64,000 bases of DNA, from assembly GCA_000469685.2 (NCBI GenBank), contig LS997562.1, forward strand, positions 24,947,681 to 25,011,680, in the 5' to 3' direction. This stretch comes from Haemonchus contortus. Lineage: Eukaryota > Nematoda > Chromadorea > Rhabditida > Trichostrongylidae. Of the stretch, positions 58,790-64,000 are shown in pieces. The position numbers were made by a program, and so were the translations under genes. Numbering within the stretch: the first letter of the stretch is position 1; the number at the start of each line of letters is the position of its first letter. The notes under the pieces are model-generated. The model saw only the letters and a program-made list of their open reading frames with translations. It ran no database searches and was not told the origin of the DNA.

Positions 58790-61700
58790 CCTTGAATTAT
58801 CGAATAATCCCCGTCCACCGTAGCAAAAGCAACGCCCTCTGGAGATTTTACCATACTTCTTCTGTAGCGTCTAAACTACTTTTCCCGCGCTCCAAAACAA
58901 TTTTATTAGGTTGAGTCATAAGTCCTCGGACAATAAGATAGTGATGATTTCTAGCGATCATAACTCGGGAAAGTGGTGACGAAAATGAACGCGCGAGGCA
59001 TTGTTAGATAGAGTATGGAAAGCTCTTCCAAATGCATACTGGAAAAGGCACCCAGCTGTTTCCTTTCCCGCAACTGTGCCTCATGACTTCAAGCCGTCTC
59101 AACTCCACATCCGCAACACCATCATATTTATTTTTTTATCAGGCCATGAACCCGCGACAATCGGTAGAGGTATGAAGGTCGTTCACAAGCAGGACGTGTA
59201 AAATTTACAAGTGACGCTGGAAGTTCGCATCGGGCGACTATTCCATCGAACATAAAGACCGTCCGGGATGCCCAAGAGTTGGATTTGGACGTGCTGCGAA
59301 GCCAGGTGGAAGCCGATCCGCATCAAACTACTCGTGAACTGGCAGTCACCCTTGGGGAGTCAGTCCACAATTATTCGTGGATTGAAGTCAATCGGCAAGG
59401 TGCGAAAGCTCGGCCGATGGGTGCCTCATGCTTTGAAGCAGTATGACATAGACCGCCGCGACGACGTTGCACTTTCTCTCCTCACGCTCAAGGGCACCAC
59501 ACGTGGCTCGAGTACCTAGTCACCAGAGGTGCGAAGTCGAACCTCTACTCTAACGTTCACCGGCGTGCTCAATGGATTGACAAAGGTGCGCATGCAGAAG
59601 ACTCCCCCAAACCCAACGTACACGCGAAGGAGGTTATGCACTGGTTCTGGCGGAGCGTTCAGTGTGTTGAATAATGGGAGATGCTAGACGAAGGATGCAC
59701 AGTGACCGCACACGTCTCCGTTTCGCAACTGAGGAATTTGAAGACGAATCCAAGTTTAATTCCAGCACGACAACGCTCGCCTTCAAATTGCAAGAACGAC
59801 CAAAACTGAAGTGACGAATTTTGGTAGGACAAGTTTACCACACCAACTATGTTCCTCAGACTTGGATCTTTCGGATTACCACCTTTTTTCACACCTTAAA
59901 CGTCATCTGGATGGTCAGGACTTTCAAACCCGCGACTACATCAAAATAGCACTGGTGCAGTTCTCCAAGGGCCAGCTCCCAGCGTTCTTAAGCAAGGGCA
60001 TTTACGATCTACCCAAGCATTGGCGGAAGAACATCGATGCGAATGGGGCATATTTCAAATGATTCGCTGCTGTCGTTTAAAAATTGTAAGATAAGTATTA
60101 TCATTGCTAATTTGTCCGAGGACTTATGACTCAACCTAATAGAAAATCGTTAGTTTTTGATCGTTGTTTTACCCAACTCCCCCCCCCACCTCTGGAGATT
60201 TGACCACACCCTTTCTATAGCCTCGAGCCACTTTCCCACGCGTTGTAGAACATTTTGAAGAGAGTTATGAATTTTTTTATCCTAGCTTCGCCCACTTTGG
60301 TGGAAACTTCGCCGACCTCGAATACTAGCCATATTTTTTCTACAACATCTAGCAACTTTCTTCCCACGTTATGGAACAACCAGTTGGGCTATGCACGCTA
60401 ACGCGTGCATTATATGTCGACGGCCGCTTGTCTACGATGGAGCCATTAGCGGAATGTTGGATTATCAGAATGGTTATTAGTGGTTAATATAATAATAGCT
60501 CCGCCCACTTCAGTGCGAACCCGTCCCACTATAAGAACTTGACCACCCTTTTTAAACGGCTCCTAACCATTTTCTACGCATTTAGAGAGTTTGGTTTCAA
60601 GAGATGAATTCCTGGTCCTAGCCCCGCTTACCTGTGACAGCTCCGAATACTTTGAGGACTTAACCACATTTGTACCATTACCTCTAACCACTTCTTTCCC
60701 GCATCCTAGAACGTTTTGGAACAGAGTTACGAAATTTTGATCTAAGCCCAGCCCACTTTGGTGCCAACCCCACCCACTTCGAGGATTTGACCACATTTAT
60801 TCGATTACCTCTAACCACGTTTTCCCGCGTTCTAGAACGATTCTGAACGTAGTTACAGTCATTTTTGAAAAGTAGCTTTCACCTTAACGCACGCCCCGCA
60901 CATCGTGGGCGGGGCTTCGCTAATCTTACGCATGCTCAGCAAGCATAGGGCCTTGCTCACTCTTTATTTTTTGCCTGGCCTCGACGCCCTCGCTGAATCG
61001 AGTTATGAATTTCTGGGTAAAGTACCTCCCACTGCCGGTGGATCTCTTTATATTAATTGTTGACCCATAACTCACCTTGGCACATTTTTTCCAGCGTCTG
61101 GATTGTTATGAGACCGAATGAGAAGAATTTGCCCATGACTCCGCCCAATTCCACGCATTCCCCGCCCCTTGGGGGCGGAGCTCCGCTGGGCTCACATGTG
61201 ATCTGTTACACCTACCCTATGCCCTACCCACCCCAAACTTGGCCCGGCTTCTGCAGGTGCTTCTTCAGGTAATATCGAATTCCCGTACAAAAAAACAGAC
61301 AGACAGACAGGAGCTCTTCATATATAGTAAGGATTCTGAACAGGGTTGTGAATTTTGATCCTAGTTCGCCCACCCTAGGGAAACTCCCCCACTTCGAAAA
61401 TTTGAGAAATTTTTTCCACATCTAGCAATTTCTTCCCGCGTTGTTGAACAATTTTGAACAGAACAACCAATTTTTATCTTGGCCCCGCCCATCTCGGTGC
61501 ACACCCCGCCCACTTTGGAGATCTGACCAGATCTCTCCAATAGCCTCTGTCCACCTTTTTCCGCATTCTGAATTATTTCTTTACAAAGTTATACATATGT
61601 AGTTTTAAGAAGTATGTTCTATTTGAATGCACGCCCGGCCCGTTGTGGGCAGTGCTTCCCTATGGTAACGCACGCATAGCACGTATTGGACTTGTTCACT

Positions 61701-62110
61701 TCTTTTGTTTTTTTTTGACCTCCACGCCTTACCAATTAGTTGGATCGAGTTATGAATACATCTGCGGAGAACCGCCCATTTTAAGAATGCTCCGCCCACA
61801 CCAGGAAGGTCTCCTTCGCCAGGTCTGTTAACCCAATCCTCACAATTTACCATTTTTTCCTGATGCACGGATTTTTTCGCAGCTAAAATAACGGGTTTGG
61901 TTCTTAGCACCGTCCATTCCTTCATTTACCCCGCCCCGCGTGGACGGAGCTCCGCAGAGCTCATGTGTGCTCTGCTAACCTTGCCTCAGACTCCACCCAT
62001 CCCGAACTTGTCCTGAAGGTGTTTCTAAGGTAAAACCGGATTACGCGGCTCGCAGACAAACATACATTCATACAAATAGACACATCAAACTTGTGGACTA
62101 TATATAGTAA
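58790..62110. repeat. Degenerate array of ~160-bp units with CCGCCC boxes
   Basis: Units recur with the order GCCCAC(C/T)T, GAGGATTTGACCACA, CCTCTAACCA, TTCCCGCGTT..GAAC and GAGTTA(T/C)GAA(T/A)TT; clear copies lie near 60480, 60600, 60740, 61330 and 61480. Four palindromic boxes such as CCCCGCCCCTTGGGGGCGG (61160) and two terminal modules (61265-61330, 62025-62112) are interspersed. A mariner interrupts the array at 58906. No genes. Confidence 0.6.
58906..60139 (+). mobile_element. mariner element, bandit-like, 1234 bp, defective
   Basis: Perfect inverted ends of about 28 bp begin TTAGGTTGAGTCATAAGTCC at 58906 and close at 60139, flanked by TA (58904-05, 60140-41). Readable transposase pieces: RKLGRWVPHALKQYDIDRR (near 59400) and the C-terminal block DLSDYHLFSHLKRHLDG with NIDANGAYFK at the end (59811-60062). 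The catalytic centre is scrambled by shifts. Perfect termini beside a broken ORF suggest cross-mobilisation. The WVPHAL motif and length recall the hookworm bandit mariner, but I cannot verify identity. Confidence 0.85.
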
Positions 62111-62163
62111 AGATAATCTTCTCGATCACCTTAATAGGAATACGTCTAGAAAGTCATCTTCAG

Positions 62164-62295
62164 ATTTGCCACGTTATGCTCTACTACTTGAGGAAGGTTG
62201 GGAGGTGGCAGTCATTTAGCGATCTCAACGAACTTTTCGGCGATGTGACAGAGCCAAAGACAAATAAGGAATGGGATCTGCTCCTAAATCCGTAA
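62164..62295 (+). pseudogene. mariner transposase N-terminal fragment
   Basis: A 43-codon frame reads HVMLYYLRKVGRWQSFSDLN then ELFGDVTEPKTNKEW, the first helix-turn-helix of mariner transposase with the ..AA..LN..FG..T pattern. Nothing else of the transposase follows, since a MITE begins at 62341. Confidence 0.45.
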
Positions 62296-62340
62296 TATTC
62301 AGCCAAAGAAAGTCCCATGGATCATAACGTCAACCGTTCG

Positions 62341-62938
62341 TTAAAGGCTCAGTTCATGATAAAAATGGTTTCCGAGTTCTCTTCCAAGAACACCCAGTGG
62401 TCTCCAAGGGTAACAAGAAGGAAGCTGTTGAGTCCCAGGTGGGAGCCCCCCCCCCCCCTTACCGGATCGCCAGGACTTCCCGCCGCTCGACTGATGTCAG
62501 GTCAGACGAGTGTCGGTACGATACAGATTGCAATTTCCGTTCCAGAACCCACACACAATCAGCTGATCGCCGGATGATGTGATGTTTTTCATCCATTGTT
62601 TTTCTCTGTTTCTCTTTTTGCTGCTGCGATCCTTATTCTAATTCTCTACCTCAAGTGGCTGAAAAAGGTAGGCTATTTTTGCTGTTATTAAGGGTTTTTT
62701 GTTAACTTGTGCTTATGAGTGAATCAATTTTTGTTTACCGTAGTCACCTATTCGCACCAGGACCCACTTCATTTTTTGGTCTCATTCTCGTCCAGCCCCT
62801 TTTTAACGATTTTTCAAAGCCTTCCACTTTGGAAACACCGATTTACACAGTTTCTTCTTTTTCGTCGCGCTGTTTTCTATCCTATCCATCCATCTCTCGT
62901 CACGATTTGGATTACCCATAATCATTATGATGTGCCTT
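62341..62938. mobile_element. MITE, GTTCACGATAA family, inverted copy
   Basis: Left end TTAAAGGCTCAGTTCATGAT, right end ATTATGATGTGCCTT. The interior is the reverse complement of 26317-26892, for example CAATCAGCTGATCGCCG and TCGTCCAGCCCCTTTTT. A C-tract at 62448-62461 is internal. Confidence 0.65.
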
Positions 62939-62949
62939 CGAAAAACAGG

Positions 62950-63180
62950 CTAGCGAACAGATGTTACGACGAAATAGATGAACAGATTGTCAATGGCAAG
63001 GGGTGGATCGCAAATCGGACTTCTTCGATCCGCCTTAGGAAATCTAGCGAATGAGAAGAGTGCTCGGCGCAGAAGGTGGATACGTTTTGGAGCAATTATT
63101 TGAGCATGTCTTTGTTCGATGTTTTCATCGTTTTTCCAGATAAAAATTGTTGAAAAAAATCAGCAATAATTTTACATCAG
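62950..63180. other. 3' flank of the 171-aa gene
   Basis: Short AT-rich stretch; no signal that I can assign. Confidence 0.4.
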
Positions 63181-63181
63181 C

Positions 63182-63749
63182 CTAATCATTGACCAGCATT
63201 TCTACTCGAAATTCACCGTCAGCTCTCATTCTTTTAACAGATGGGGTATTATCCCCGACCAAAAAAGCAGCTGAAACCGGTCCCTTGGCCAACAAAATAG
63301 AATTTATCGCTTCCAACTTGTTTGTCGCTAGGTCTTCATTGCTCTCGCGAAGAGCACAAGCCAAGTATCTCCCTGAAAAAAGCTGCTGAAAAATTGTGTT
63401 GTCCGACAAGTAACGTGTTGGCCTACCGAAGTGATCATACTTATCCTCCTTTCGAGCCATTCCACTAGCAGCAGCTTCAACGCGAGTAGCTGCTCTTCTT
63501 ATTAGCTCCAAGGCCTCTGAATCTGAAATATTCAAACCGCAGCAACCTTACACTGCTTAGATAAAGGAGCATACCATCATCAGATTTCCCTTTCCTTCGC
63601 TGATGCCTAATCGAATGGAAGACTCCATTCCCGCTGTAACTGGTGCTGGAGAGGCTTACTGGCGAAGTTGTTCTTTCCGCCGCCAACCCTGAGCCAGGCG
63701 GCGTATCCAGTGACTCCCGAAAGTTGCCCTGCTCGTCAATATTCGACAT
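63182..63749 (-). CDS. Unrecognised protein, 171 aa, two exons
   Basis: Minus-strand exons 63749-63575 and 63522-63182 are joined by a 52-base intron (GTATGC ... ATATTTCAG), phase 1, giving 171 residues. Residues 1-60 are Ser/Thr/Pro-rich and end in a basic stretch (RHQRRKGKSDDD). The rest looks folded and helical: SEALELIRRAATRVEAAASG, DKYDHFGRPTRYLSDNTIFQ, then LATNKLEAINSILLAKGPVS and a conserved-looking end (RVEMLVND). No signal peptide or membrane span. CTCATTCCAG stands seven bases before the ATG, so spliced-leader addition is likely and supports the start. I do not recognise the family. An ordinary small nuclear or cytoplasmic protein is the simplest reading. Confidence 0.7.
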
Positions 63750-63756
63750 TGTGTGC

Positions 63757-63766
63757 CTGGAATGAG
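63757..63766 (-). promoter_or_regulatory. Probable trans-splice acceptor of the 171-aa gene
   Basis: On the minus strand CTCATTCCAG ends seven bases ahead of the ATG at 63749; no coding exon is seen upstream within the window. Confidence 0.45.
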
Positions 63767-63769
63767 AAA

Positions 63770-64000
63770 GCTGCTAATAGCTAGTGATGCCGTTTCACTA
63801 TCTCACTTTAGAAAATACCATGTGTACTCCGCGTCTTCTAAAAATTTCAAGGCATTTTCATATGGCCAGTACGACAGCTCGGGCGACCCTGTTCCCTTTC
63901 TATCCCTCCTCCTCCTCCAATGATCTTGCAGGCCTGCCCATATTGTCTTAACTTCTCCTACTAAAATATCCAGCATGAATGTAGCTCATGTGATGACCTA
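63770..64000. other. Upstream region of the 171-aa gene
   Basis: Contains a CCTCCT run near 63905-63920; no gene recognised. Confidence 0.4.

Noticed and set aside
62448..62461. C homopolymers (also near 16908, 24896, 26038 and 60180)
   Set aside because: Simple sequence, and a likely site of sequencing length error, not a biological signal.
1..64000. CRISPR arrays, bacterial operons, phage or plasmid genes
   Set aside because: No regularly spaced short repeats with unique spacers and no prokaryotic gene organisation; introns and eukaryotic transposons throughout.

Overview
The window looks like nuclear DNA of a parasitic strongylid nematode, most likely a hookworm-like (Ancylostoma-type) species. 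The reasons are short nematode-type introns ending in pyrimidine-rich CAG, ATGs lying just behind a splice acceptor (as in spliced-leader genes), an RTE retrotransposon relic of the type known from hookworms, mariner elements (one resembling the hookworm 'bandit' element), and an LTR element with a phlebovirus-G2-type envelope ORF as found in nematode BEL/Pao (Tas-like) elements. There are no bacterial operons and no CRISPR array. Species identity is inference.

Host genes are few. (1) A plus-strand gene at 15372-27438 can be joined into 21 phase-consistent exons. It encodes a ~721-residue protein with one N-terminal and two C-terminal BRCT domains, the microcephalin (MCPH1) layout; a mariner and a MITE lie in its long intron. 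(2) A minus-strand 13-exon gene at 41885-46212 encodes a ~446-residue SURF6-family nucleolar protein. (3) A minus-strand two-exon gene at 63182-63749 encodes a 171-residue protein that I do not recognise. (4) A minus-strand intronless 128-residue two-pass membrane protein at 11527-11913 sits directly behind a TATA box. A minus-strand ORF at 13638-14084 may be an exon of a fifth gene.

The rest is mostly mobile DNA, much of it nested. 0-3 kb: inverted and direct repeats. 2.3-7.5 kb: a decayed minus-strand retroelement with gag remnants, a foldback element inside it, and a striking strand-biased excess of the pentamer CTACG. 8.4-9.9 kb: an internally deleted RTE element. 20.0-20.3 kb: a tRNA-derived SINE. 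23.9-25.2, 54.2-55.4 and 58.9-60.1 kb: three mariners with TIRs and TA duplications. 28.4-29.9 kb: a Tc1 element with near-perfect TIRs but a frameshifted transposase. 30.6-36.1 kb: an LTR retroelement that lacks visible gag-pol but keeps an interrupted env-like ORF followed by coiled-coil ORFs, its 3' LTR interrupted by a MITE with a second copy at 55.7 kb. 47.6-51.6 kb: two copies of a long repeat, one holding a 505-bp long-TIR foldback element. 56.3-57.1 kb: a PIF/Harbinger transposase relic. 58.8-62.1 kb: a degenerate array rich in CCGCCC boxes.

No dedicated novel multi-gene system is evident. The most unusual signals are the CTACG strand asymmetry tied to one retroelement relic, the env plus coiled-coil LTR element without pol, and the nested MITE and foldback families. 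All exon models and element borders were derived by eye and need transcript or alignment support.
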